A stretch of DNA of 9,348 bases, from positions 1 through 9,348 of the forward strand of contig CAKSPN010000052.1 of assembly GCA_934481375.1 (NCBI GenBank), read 5' to 3'. Under the pieces are notes generated by a model that saw nothing but the letters and a program-made list of their open reading frames with translations, was not told the origin of the DNA and ran no database searches. The translations under genes and the position numbers were made by a program. Positions within the stretch are counted from its first letter, which is position 1. Every line of letters starts with the position of its first letter. Source of the stretch: an uncultured Clostridia bacterium (lineage in GTDB: Bacteria; Bacillota; Clostridia; UBA1381). Positions 1 through 4,965 of the stretch are shown here, one piece after another.

Positions 1-310
1 CTATAACATCGCACGATTCCGGTTCCTCCGATGCGGCAATGCCTTCATACATACGCTCCGCCGCCGCTGCCGACAAATGCACAAAATCCGTTTCGCCGCT
101 GAGATACTGCTTTACGTGATACTTAAAACCGCTCCCCTGCGTAAATTCTCCGCTCCTTAATCCTGCTCCGCCGAACACTTTTTCAATATGCTTTGTTATA
201 AAAGTGTTTATTGCGGCGTCCTCCGTGTCAAGCTCCGCATCGGAAAAAAACTTAGTTCCCGACATTCCGTCCAGCACATGCAGTACCGCTTTTTTTATTC
301 CTACTATCAT
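1..310 (-). CDS. Nucleoid-associated protein, NdpA/YejK (37-kDa) family, N-terminal part
   Basis: Reading leftward from ATG at 308-310 gives 103 codons that run off the window edge, so the C-terminal two thirds or so are missing. The protein begins MIVGIKKAVLHVLDGMSG, then has an acidic stretch (SDAELDTEDAAINTF) and the helix ITKHIEKVFG. This start matches my memory of the clostridial nucleoid-associated protein family (PF04245), whose members begin with 'I.KAILHILD' followed by 'FITKHIEK'-like text. Family members bind the nucleoid; their exact role in Firmicutes is poorly defined. The start is supported by AAAGGGG about 7 nt upstream and by an extended -10 promoter at 353-381. It is divergent from the zinc-ribbon gene at 460. 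The assignment rests on N-terminal resemblance only. Confidence 0.72.
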   Translation of the reverse strand, partial: MIVGIKKAVLHVLDGMSGTKFFSDAELDTEDAAINTFITKHIEKVFGGAGLRSGEFTQGSGFKYHVKQYLSGETDFVHLSAAAAERMYEGIAASEEPESCDVI

Positions 311-352
311 AATTCTACCCCTTTAATCCTTTGCTGTGGTTTTACAAAGTCT

Positions 353-381
353 ATTATACCACGAATTTGCAAAAAAGTAAA
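353..381 (-). promoter_or_regulatory. Sigma-A-type promoter for the nucleoid-associated gene
   Basis: On the minus strand a perfect -10 TATAAT (353-358) is preceded by TGG, making an extended -10. A -35 TTTACT (376-381) lies 17 nt upstream. It points at the gene starting at 310, leaving a leader of roughly 35-40 nt that contains the AAAGGGG ribosome-binding site. It is back-to-back with the zinc-ribbon promoter, whose -35 box begins 18 bp away. Confidence 0.75.
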
Positions 382-399
382 TCAAAACAGAATAAACCG

Positions 400-428
400 T
401 TGAAAATTTTTTTAAAATAATATATAAT
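400..428 (+). promoter_or_regulatory. Sigma-A-type promoter for the zinc-ribbon gene
   Basis: -35 TTGAAA (400-405) and -10 TATAAT (423-428) are separated by exactly 17 nt, within an AT-rich stretch. Transcription would start near 435, giving a leader of about 25 nt that just holds the ribosome-binding site at 445-452. This is among the best consensus matches in the window. Confidence 0.78.
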
Positions 429-444
429 AAAAAAAAAATATCCG

Positions 445-452
445 AAAAGGGG
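445..452 (+). promoter_or_regulatory. Ribosome-binding site that fixes the start of the zinc-ribbon protein
   Basis: AAAAGGGG ends 7 nt before the ATG at 460. An in-frame GTG at 454 lies only 1 nt after the site and is therefore an unlikely start, so the protein should begin at MKCEKCG. Confidence 0.75.
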
Positions 453-459
453 TGTGCCT

Positions 460-792
460 ATGAAATGCGAAAAATGCGGTAAAGAGCTTGATGACGGAGC
501 GGTTTTCTGCGACAGCTGCGGCAGGCTTGTAATAAACAATAATTACGAACAAGCGCCGTCCGAAACACATTCGCAAAAAAAATCAAACCGGCTTTGGATT
601 ATAATTGCCGCCGCCGTCACTGCCGCCGTTATCGGTATGCTTGCAGGCTATGCCGTTATACAAAACGACCGCCGCAAGCGTGAGGGTTTGGGCAGATTAT
701 CCTCCTACCGCAACTCCCTTACAATATATATAACTCCGCACACGAGCGCCGCCGCTCCGCACGAAACGCACACCATAAACAGAACAATATAA
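460..792 (+). CDS. Small zinc-ribbon protein with a single transmembrane helix
   Basis: A 110-residue protein. Residues 3-20 form a double CxxC zinc ribbon (C3-x2-C6 and C17-x2-C20, in MKCEKCGKELDD...FCDSCG). A polar linker follows to about residue 44, then a hydrophobic helix at about 45-67 (LWIIIAAAVTAAVIG...), then a basic stop (NDRRKR) and a polar tail of about 38 residues. By the positive-inside rule alone the basic C-terminal flank makes the topology uncertain; in such families the ribbon is normally cytosolic. The tail from about residue 83 is read from DNA that also encodes, antisense, the membrane anchor of the next gene. It is Thr/His/Pro-rich and looks like read-through rather than a folded domain. 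Zinc-ribbon plus helix proteins often carry a larger extracytoplasmic domain, so this may be a shortened member. No specific function can be given. Confidence 0.7.
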   Translation: MKCEKCGKELDDGAVFCDSCGRLVINNNYEQAPSETHSQKKSNRLWIIIAAAVTAAVIGMLAGYAVIQNDRRKREGLGRLSSYRNSLTIYITPHTSAAAPHETHTINRTI

Positions 793-1919
793 AGAAATCT
801 GTTCACGGAGGGCTTTGGCGTTTCATCCTCCCACGAATACGAGCTTTTCATCTGCGGAGAAAGCTCGTAAAGCTCACGCTCGAAAAGCAAATCACGCCCC
901 ATACCCAGCTTGATAATCCTGTATGAGCCGTTGTTTTTCTTCAGCACGGCGTAGCTGTACTCGGGAACGGCAGAACTTTCAAGGCGGAATATATCCGAAA
1001 ATACAACATAGTACATATCGTCGCCGAGGTCGTAAATGCCCTCGGCGTCCAGTATGTCCGTCGCATAATAGCTGAAATTGTTCTTATAATAATAGTATCC
1101 GCTGTCGGCGCAAAAGCCACGCCTTGCAAGCAGATTTACACTCGGGTGCTCCGCCTCAAGCCCGAAAACGTTTTCGGTAATGTAATCTATATATTCCGTG
1201 CTGACGATAGACAGTCCGCCGCTTTCGGGTACGTACAATGACGGTATATCGGTAAGTATTTTAAAGTTCTGATTGGTGCAGAGTATATATTTCATAACCG
1301 TATCGTAATCATAATTACGTATATCGAACTCCATAACGTCCGCACACGCCGTTATAACAGTCAGCATACCGCTTTTTTCGCCGTCCGAAACGGTGTTTAT
1401 CATATTAGGCATTTTATAGCCGTCTATTCTCTTTTTCTTCAGCTCGTTCAGAAAATTATACAATTCACGCCTTGTCTTGTACGCCGTAATTTTTCCGTTC
1501 GTAATATTTACAATATCGGCTTTCGTATCATAATTCACTTTATCCGTCTGCACAAAGGCGTCGTCCGTTACGGTGTAAAAACCCGTATCGCCGTTTATTT
1601 TAAGCATAATACTGCTTTTTCCGCCCGATGTCACCACGGACAGCGTAAAGCTTCCGCTTGCGCCGTACGGAATATTGAAAACATCCGTACACTGCATACC
1701 GTCACGGTCATCATAAACCTCGCACACAAACGCACCCCCGCGCACCGAAACAACAAGCAATGAAGTATATTCCGAAAAGTTCACCTCGTCGGCGTAAACA
1801 ACGCCCTTTTCTCCGTCAAACGCTCCGTATTCGTAAATTATTCCGTCAAGCACGGTGTCAAAAGCTTCGTATGCATACGCACGTGTGCAGAAAAGGCACA
1901 AAAAAAGAGTCAAAAACAT
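705..1919 (-). CDS. Unrecognised secreted, C-terminally membrane-anchored protein
   Basis: A 404-residue protein read from ATG at 1917-1919. It begins with a hydrophobic segment (MFLTLFLCLFCTRAYA) ending in an AYA signal-peptidase I-like site, so maturation would be after about residue 16. The next 350 residues are rich in Tyr and Asp and contain no motif I can name. Features include GASGSFTLSVVTSGGKSS near the front, a lysine-rich NFLNELKKKRIDGYK stretch, and a late segment DLGDDMYYVVFSDIF followed by SYAVLKKNNGSYRIIKLGMG that looks like a small beta-rich domain. A hydrophobic helix at about 375-400 precedes the tail RELR, giving a type I membrane topology. The Shine-Dalgarno site GAGGTG (1942-1947) is too far from this ATG but lies 7 nt before an in-frame ATA at 1932-1934, which would add MRRFI and supply the missing basic n-region. 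The 3' end overlaps the zinc-ribbon gene by 88 bp. Confidence 0.72.
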   Translation of the reverse strand: MFLTLFLCLFCTRAYAYEAFDTVLDGIIYEYGAFDGEKGVVYADEVNFSEYTSLLVVSVRGGAFVCEVYDDRDGMQCTDVFNIPYGASGSFTLSVVTSGGKSSIMLKINGDTGFYTVTDDAFVQTDKVNYDTKADIVNITNGKITAYKTRRELYNFLNELKKKRIDGYKMPNMINTVSDGEKSGMLTVITACADVMEFDIRNYDYDTVMKYILCTNQNFKILTDIPSLYVPESGGLSIVSTEYIDYITENVFGLEAEHPSVNLLARRGFCADSGYYYYKNNFSYYATDILDAEGIYDLGDDMYYVVFSDIFRLESSAVPEYSYAVLKKNNGSYRIIKLGMGRDLLFERELYELSPQMKSSYSWEDETPKPSVNRFLYIVLFMVCVSCGAAALVCGVIYIVRELR

Positions 1920-1941
1920 TATAAATCGGCGTATAACGCAT

Positions 1942-1947
1942 CACCTC
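1942..1947 (-). promoter_or_regulatory. Misplaced Shine-Dalgarno site pointing to an ATA start
   Basis: GAGGTG on the minus strand is the only good ribosome-binding site upstream of the 705-1919 gene. It sits 22 nt before the ATG at 1919, but exactly 7 nt before an in-frame ATA (1932-1934). An out-of-frame ATG abuts it directly (1939-1941) and leads only to a short unrelated reading frame. Either the gene starts at AUA, the start codon has mutated, or the ATG at 1919 is used weakly. Confidence 0.5.
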
Positions 1948-1990
1948 AAAAATATTATGCCCTTTTTTTGAAAAAATTTTCCGAAAACAC

Positions 1991-2019
1991 TTAAAATCCG
2001 AAAAGTTTTGTGTTATAAT
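1991..2019 (+). promoter_or_regulatory. Extended -10 promoter for the hpt operon
   Basis: TGT followed by TATAAT (2014-2019) forms an extended -10. A weaker -35 TTAAAA (1991-1996) lies 17 nt upstream. The leader to the hpt ATG would be about 27 nt and includes the G-rich ribosome-binding site at 2038-2043. No equally good promoter was found for the divergent gene at 1919: CATAAT at 1954-1959 lacks a -35 and lies almost on top of that gene's ribosome-binding site. Confidence 0.7.
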
Positions 2020-2037
2020 AAATCTGTATTTATTAAA

Positions 2038-2043
2038 AGGGGG
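2038..2043 (+). promoter_or_regulatory. Ribosome-binding site fixing the hpt start
   Basis: AGGGGG ends 9 nt before ATG 2053. An ATG at 2008 is in frame but lies upstream of the promoter's -10 box, so it cannot be the translated start. The ATG at 2046 is out of frame. Confidence 0.75.
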
Positions 2044-2052
2044 AAATGTACC

Positions 2053-2598
2053 ATGATACATGACGATATAAAATCCGTCCTTATTTCCGAAAAGGAGATT
2101 GCGGAAATAGTAAAAAATCTCGGTGAAAAGATAAGCAAAGATTACGAGGGCAAGGAGCTTTTACTGGTGGTTATACTGAAAGGAAGTCTTGTTTTTGCGG
2201 CTGATTTAATGCGCCACATAACCGTTCCCGTAAAGCTTGATTTTATGCAGGCTTCAAGCTACGGCAGCGGCACGGCGTCAAGCGGTGTAATCAACATAAA
2301 GAAAGACCTCGACAGCGACGCCGCAGGCAAGCATATCCTCATTATTGAAGATATAATCGACAGCGGAAACACGCTCTCGAAGCTTAAGCACATATTAAAG
2401 GAAAGAGGTCCGGCAAGCGTGAGAATATGCTCGCTTATTTCAAAGCCGTCAAGACGTGAAATGAACGTTGAGGTGGAATACATAGGCAGAGATATTCCCG
2501 ACGAGTTCGTTGTCGGCTACGGTCTGGACTTTGACGAAAAGTACAGAAATCTCCCGTACATCGGCGTGCTTAAGCCGAAAGTATACGCTAACATCTGA
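2053..2598 (+). CDS. hpt: Hypoxanthine phosphoribosyltransferase
   Basis: Purine salvage enzyme that transfers the phosphoribosyl group of PRPP to hypoxanthine or guanine, giving IMP or GMP; cytosolic. The 181-residue length is typical of bacterial enzymes. Visible signatures are the early loop VVILKGSLVFAADL (about 39-52), the flexible active-site loop DFMQASSYGSGTASSG (about 63-78), the PRPP-binding motif IIEDIIDSGNTLS (97-109, with the acidic pair E99-D100), and the C-terminal base-binding segment ending VVGYGLDFDEKYRNLPYIGVLKP. The start at 2053 follows a G-rich ribosome-binding site and matches the family N-terminus. The gene is first in an apparent two-gene operon; the radical SAM gene begins 2 nt after its stop. 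Guanine versus hypoxanthine preference cannot be read from the sequence. Confidence 0.95.
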   Translation: MIHDDIKSVLISEKEIAEIVKNLGEKISKDYEGKELLLVVILKGSLVFAADLMRHITVPVKLDFMQASSYGSGTASSGVINIKKDLDSDAAGKHILIIEDIIDSGNTLSKLKHILKERGPASVRICSLISKPSRREMNVEVEYIGRDIPDEFVVGYGLDFDEKYRNLPYIGVLKPKVYANI

Positions 2599-2600
2599 TT

Positions 2601-4313
2601 ATGAAAGTTCTTCTTGCGGCGGTAAATGCAAAATATATTCATACAAGCCTGTCGGTGCGGTCGCTGTATCATTATGCGGCGGCGCCCGATACCGCCTTTT
2701 GCGAGTTTACCATAAACGAGCGGAGTGCGGACGTGCTTTCAAAGATATACTGCGGTCATTATGACGCAGTTTTGTTTTCGTGCTATATCTGGAACATTGA
2801 TTTTATTCTTGAAATTGCGGAAAATCTGAAAAAGATTTCGCCCCGAACGCTTATAATTCTCGGTGGTCCCGAGGTCAGCTTTGACAGTGTGTATTATATG
2901 GAGAAATACACGTACATTGACGGGATAATCCGCGGCGAGGGCGAAGAAACCTTTAAAGAATTTATAAAAAACGGTTTGGACATTGACGGCGTAACTTTAA
3001 GAAAAAACGGCAGAGTAACCGCAAACCGTGACCGTGAGCCGATAAGCGACATAAGCACGATACCGTTCCCGTACACCGATACGGATTTGGAGGAGAACAA
3101 AAACAAGCTGATATATTACGAAAGCAGCCGAGGCTGTCCGTTTAAATGCAGTTACTGCCTTTCGTCCGTATCGCACGGTTTGCGCACAAGGGACACGGAG
3201 CTTGTAAAAAAAGAGCTTATGACTTTTATATCACACAAGGTGCGCATTGTAAAATTCGTTGACAGAACGTTTAACGCCGACAGGAAAAGAACGGTTGAGC
3301 TTTTGCGGTTTCTTATCGACAATGCGGAGCAGACGGAATTTCATTTTGAAATAGAGGCGGATTTGATAAACGACGAAATAATAAGCGAATTAAAGCGTGC
3401 GCCGTCGGGTTTGTTCCGTCTTGAAATAGGCATACAATCGACAAATCCCGACACGGTTTGTGCAGTGGACAGGAACGCCGACCTGCAAAAGATTGCCGAT
3501 ACGGTGTGCCGTATAAAAGCGGAATGTAAGGCGCACGTTCATCTTGACCTTATAGCCGGTCTGCCGTACGAAGATATAAATTCATTTAAGAAATCGTTCA
3601 ATGATGTGTTTGCCCTCAAAGCGGACGTAATGCAGCTGGGATTTTTAAAGCTTCTGCGTGGCACGAAAATAAGAAATGAAGAAAATAAGTACGGGTACGA
3701 ATATATGAGCCGTCCGCCGTATGAAATACTCAAAAACGACTTCCTCTCATATGACGATATACTCCTTTTAAAGGGTATCGAGGACGTATTCGAGCGGTAT
3801 TGGAACAGCGGTGTGTTTCGGCGTGGGATTGAACATCTTTTAAAAAAATACCCGTCGCCGTTCGACTTTTTCAAGAGTCTTTGGGAATTTTTCAAAAATT
3901 GCGGTTATGCCGATGTAGGCGTATCACGCCTTAGCCTTTACGGCATACTGTGCGAATTTGAGGGCGGATATGACGAGCCGTTCCGTGACCTTTTAAAGCT
4001 TGATTATTTTGAAAACAACAAGGGTGCAACAACTCCGAAATGGTCGCTTATTCCGTATGACAAATCGCTTTTGAAAACAAGGTTTGATATTTTAAGTGAG
4101 GATTTTATCCGTGAATATCTGCCCGAATACTGCGGTGTTCCGCCGAAAGAGGCGGTAAAAAGTCTGCATTTCGAGCGGTTTTTATACATCGGTGACGAGC
4201 GGTGTGACAGCATTGTGATATTCGACAACAAGCACGGGCATATAATCAGAGTATGCGATAATGCGGACGCTCCTCGCCGAACAGAGCGTATCGAAGCCAA
4301 TCGTCCGTTATAA
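2601..4313 (+). CDS. B12-binding-type radical SAM protein (DUF4080-like)
   Basis: A 570-residue protein. Residues 1 to about 150 form a Rossmann-like cobalamin-binding-type domain (MKVLLAAVNAKYIHTSLSVR; later ILGGPEVSF and IIRGEGEETF). It keeps the GG-containing strand, but the histidine motif DxHxxG of classical B12 ligation is not visible. The radical SAM core follows, with the iron-sulfur motif C179-x3-C183-x2-C186 (RGCPFKCSYC) and core strands such as FHFEIEADLI, FRLEIGIQS and HLDLIAGLPYED. The C-terminal part (from about 350, MQLGFLKLLRGTKI...) resembles the DUF4080 domain of this clostridial family; substrates are unknown. It starts 2 nt after the hpt stop with no clear Shine-Dalgarno, suggesting translational coupling. 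Its last 22 or so codons overlap the convergent membrane-protein gene, and that tail looks less family-like. Confidence 0.87.
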   Translation: MKVLLAAVNAKYIHTSLSVRSLYHYAAAPDTAFCEFTINERSADVLSKIYCGHYDAVLFSCYIWNIDFILEIAENLKKISPRTLIILGGPEVSFDSVYYMEKYTYIDGIIRGEGEETFKEFIKNGLDIDGVTLRKNGRVTANRDREPISDISTIPFPYTDTDLEENKNKLIYYESSRGCPFKCSYCLSSVSHGLRTRDTELVKKELMTFISHKVRIVKFVDRTFNADRKRTVELLRFLIDNAEQTEFHFEIEADLINDEIISELKRAPSGLFRLEIGIQSTNPDTVCAVDRNADLQKIADTVCRIKAECKAHVHLDLIAGLPYEDINSFKKSFNDVFALKADVMQLGFLKLLRGTKIRNEENKYGYEYMSRPPYEILKNDFLSYDDILLLKGIEDVFERYWNSGVFRRGIEHLLKKYPSPFDFFKSLWEFFKNCGYADVGVSRLSLYGILCEFEGGYDEPFRDLLKLDYFENNKGATTPKWSLIPYDKSLLKTRFDILSEDFIREYLPEYCGVPPKEAVKSLHFERFLYIGDERCDSIVIFDNKHGHIIRVCDNADAPRRTERIEANRPL

Positions 4314-4662
4314 TGCAAAGCGGAGACAGAATAAACCACAGCGCCATATACGGCAGGCATATCTGCCCGAGCAGATTAAACGGGAGTGCGGAATAATCCC
4401 ACACCTCCATATGAAAATGCAAATTAACTATACAGCCGGCAACAAATTCAAGTGCGGTTATTATAAGCGTGCCGAAAATCATTTGCAGAACAAGCGGGAT
4501 TTCAAAATCGTAAAACTCGTTTATAAGTCCCAGCGCCGCAAAGCACGCTCCCCCGAGCAGAAACATTGTGCGGTGAGTGTATCCCCGCCACAAAAGTTCT
4601 ATAATCAGATAGCATATTCCGCCGATTGAAAAAAGTATGAGCATTTTAAAAAAATATCGCAT
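4246..4662 (-). CDS. CmpB-like putative ABC transporter type IV membrane protein
   Basis: A 138-residue integral membrane protein with four predicted helices at about 4-25, 31-50, 55-79 and 101-122. The stretch WDYSALPFNLLGQICLPY (88-105) is characteristic of the CmpB-like family (PF06541, named putative ABC-transporter type IV), and the polar end FGEERPHYRIL also reads like the family's usual C-terminus. The start is ATG 4660-4662, with GGAGGGG 4 nt upstream. That ribosome-binding site is itself part of a 15-bp sequence repeated beside the gyrB terminator. The gene overlaps the convergent radical SAM gene by 68 bp. No ATPase partner is nearby, so a transport function is inherited from the family name only. 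Confidence 0.75.
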   Translation of the reverse strand: MRYFFKMLILFSIGGICYLIIELLWRGYTHRTMFLLGGACFAALGLINEFYDFEIPLVLQMIFGTLIITALEFVAGCIVNLHFHMEVWDYSALPFNLLGQICLPYMALWFILSPLCIITDDWLRYALFGEERPHYRIL

Positions 4663-4677
4663 AAAACCCCTCCGTAT
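4663..4677. repeat. 15-bp repeat, copy 1 (covers the ribosome-binding site of the CmpB-like gene)
   Basis: AAAACCCCTCCGTAT on the plus strand. It is identical to 4920-4934 in direct orientation and to 4947-4961 in inverted orientation. On the minus strand it provides GGAGGGG just before the ATG at 4662. Confidence 0.85.
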
Positions 4678-4694
4678 GAATTCAAAATCAAAAC

Positions 4695-4718
4695 AGACAA
4701 ACCGTTTGCGGTTTGTCT
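4695..4718 (-). terminator. 10-bp perfect hairpin, terminator-like on the minus strand
   Basis: Arms AGACAAACCG (4695-4704) and CGGTTTGTCT (4709-4718) with a 4-nt loop. Read leftward it is followed by GTTTTGATTTTG, a broken U-rich tract. Read rightward there is no U tract. It lies 33 bp upstream of the CmpB-like ATG, so it could instead be a 5' leader stem-loop of that gene. Confidence 0.45.
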
Positions 4719-4723
4719 ACTTT

Positions 4724-4753
4724 ATTATCGGGAGTTTGAGGTGCTAACCTCAA
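4724..4753 (-). promoter_or_regulatory. Possible promoter for the CmpB-like gene
   Basis: Minus-strand -35 TTGAGG (4748-4753) and -10 GATAAT (4724-4729) are spaced 18 nt apart. Transcription would start near 4718, placing the perfect hairpin 4695-4718 at the very 5' end of the mRNA. The -35 lies inside the small palindrome 4736-4753 (TTGAGGT, 4-nt loop, ACCTCAA). The match is moderate. Confidence 0.35.
4736..4753. repeat. Small palindrome TTGAGGT-4-ACCTCAA
   Basis: A perfect 7-bp inverted repeat (4736-4742 and 4747-4753) with loop GCTA. It could be an operator-like site or a minor RNA hairpin within the array. Confidence 0.5.
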
Positions 4754-4761
4754 GTTTAAAT

Positions 4762-4790
4762 CATTTCCGGCGACAGGTGCGGCGGAAATG
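4762..4790. repeat. Inverted repeat CATTTCCG-13-CGGAAATG
   Basis: Perfect 8-bp arms (4762-4769 and 4783-4790) enclose a 13-nt GC-rich loop. It is part of the hairpin array and has no U tract on either side. Confidence 0.5.
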
Positions 4791-4794
4791 GCTT

Positions 4795-4855
4795 AAAATC
4801 AAAAGTTTCAGATTTTGACGCTTCAAAATCCAATCAACGGAACTTTTGATTTTTT
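4795..4855 (+). terminator. Nested double hairpin ending in a T run
   Basis: Outer arms AAAATCAAAAGTT (4795-4807) and AACTTTTGATTTT (4841-4853) pair perfectly over 13 bp, extended by a T-G and a C-G pair. Inside lies a second perfect hairpin GATTTTGA-CGCT-TCAAAATC (4811-4830). The plus-strand side finishes in six T (4850-4855). This is the first structure with a U run downstream of the hpt-radical SAM operon, about 480 bp past its stop. It may act as that operon's terminator, or it may simply be part of the inserted element. Confidence 0.45.
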
Positions 4856-4871
4856 CATACAGTAGTTTTGA

Positions 4872-4895
4872 AAAAAAGTGATATGTCACTTTTTT
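4872..4895. terminator. Bidirectional terminator-like hairpin AAAAAAGTGA-TATG-TCACTTTTTT
   Basis: A perfect 10-bp stem (4872-4881 and 4886-4895) with a 4-nt loop. Only four base pairs are mixed sequence; the rest is A/T tract, giving six or more U on the 3' side in either reading direction. The weak core makes termination efficiency doubtful. Confidence 0.4.
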
Positions 4896-4896
4896 C

Positions 4897-4917
4897 GCCT
4901 GTCGACTATCGACAGGC
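4897..4917. repeat. Perfect 9-bp palindrome GCCTGTCGA-CTA-TCGACAGGC
   Basis: Arms 4897-4905 and 4909-4917 with a 3-nt loop, immediately next to the hairpin at 4872-4895. Read leftward, this GC-rich stem followed by the A/T hairpin could work as a composite structure after gyrB. It also resembles a protein-binding palindrome. Confidence 0.5.
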
Positions 4918-4919
4918 TC

Positions 4920-4961
4920 AAAACCCCTCCGTATATATTATATGATATACGGAGGGGTTTT
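4920..4961 (-). terminator. Terminator of the relA-recF-gyrB operon
   Basis: Near-perfect palindrome: AAAACCCCTCCGTATA (4920-4935) pairs with TATACGGAGGGGTTTT (4946-4961), 16 bp, with one further T-A pair and an 8-nt loop. It begins 4 nt after the gyrB stop codon. The A/T ends of the stem provide a four-base U tract in both directions, so it could also stop plus-strand transcription. Its left arm is a direct copy of 4663-4677. Confidence 0.8.
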
Positions 4962-4965
4962 AAAC

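Larger units (their letters stand above)
4678..4919. repeat. Gene-free hairpin array, possible MITE-like insertion
   Basis: This 242-bp stretch holds no supportable gene but contains five separate perfect or near-perfect inverted repeats, one of them nested: 4695-4718, 4736-4753, 4762-4790, 4795-4853 with inner 4811-4830, and 4872-4895 plus 4897-4917. Exact 15-bp direct repeats flank it (4663-4677 and 4920-4934). That is consistent with an inserted element and its target duplication, or with repeated intergenic palindromes. No terminal inverted repeats were found just inside the direct repeats, which weakens a classical MITE reading. Confidence 0.5.

Noticed and set aside
454..459. GTG 454 as start of the zinc-ribbon protein
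   Set aside because: It sits 1 nt after the ribosome-binding site; the ATG at 460 has proper 7-nt spacing.
4261..4629. 122-codon plus-strand open frame
   Set aside because: It is fully antisense to the CmpB-like gene, its protein is Lys/Arg/His-rich without family resemblance, and it lacks a ribosome-binding site.
4823..4858. Minus-strand mini reading frame beginning MKKSKVPLIGF inside the hairpin array
   Set aside because: It is only 11 codons, has no ribosome-binding site and lies wholly within the nested hairpin. It is better explained as part of the repeat.
4695..4917. CRISPR array
   Set aside because: The inverted repeats differ from one another in sequence and there is no regular repeat-spacer pattern.
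4680..4965. Origin of replication near recF/gyrB
   Set aside because: No DnaA-box cluster (TTATCCACA-like) was noticed and dnaA/dnaN are absent; the palindromes look terminator-like instead.
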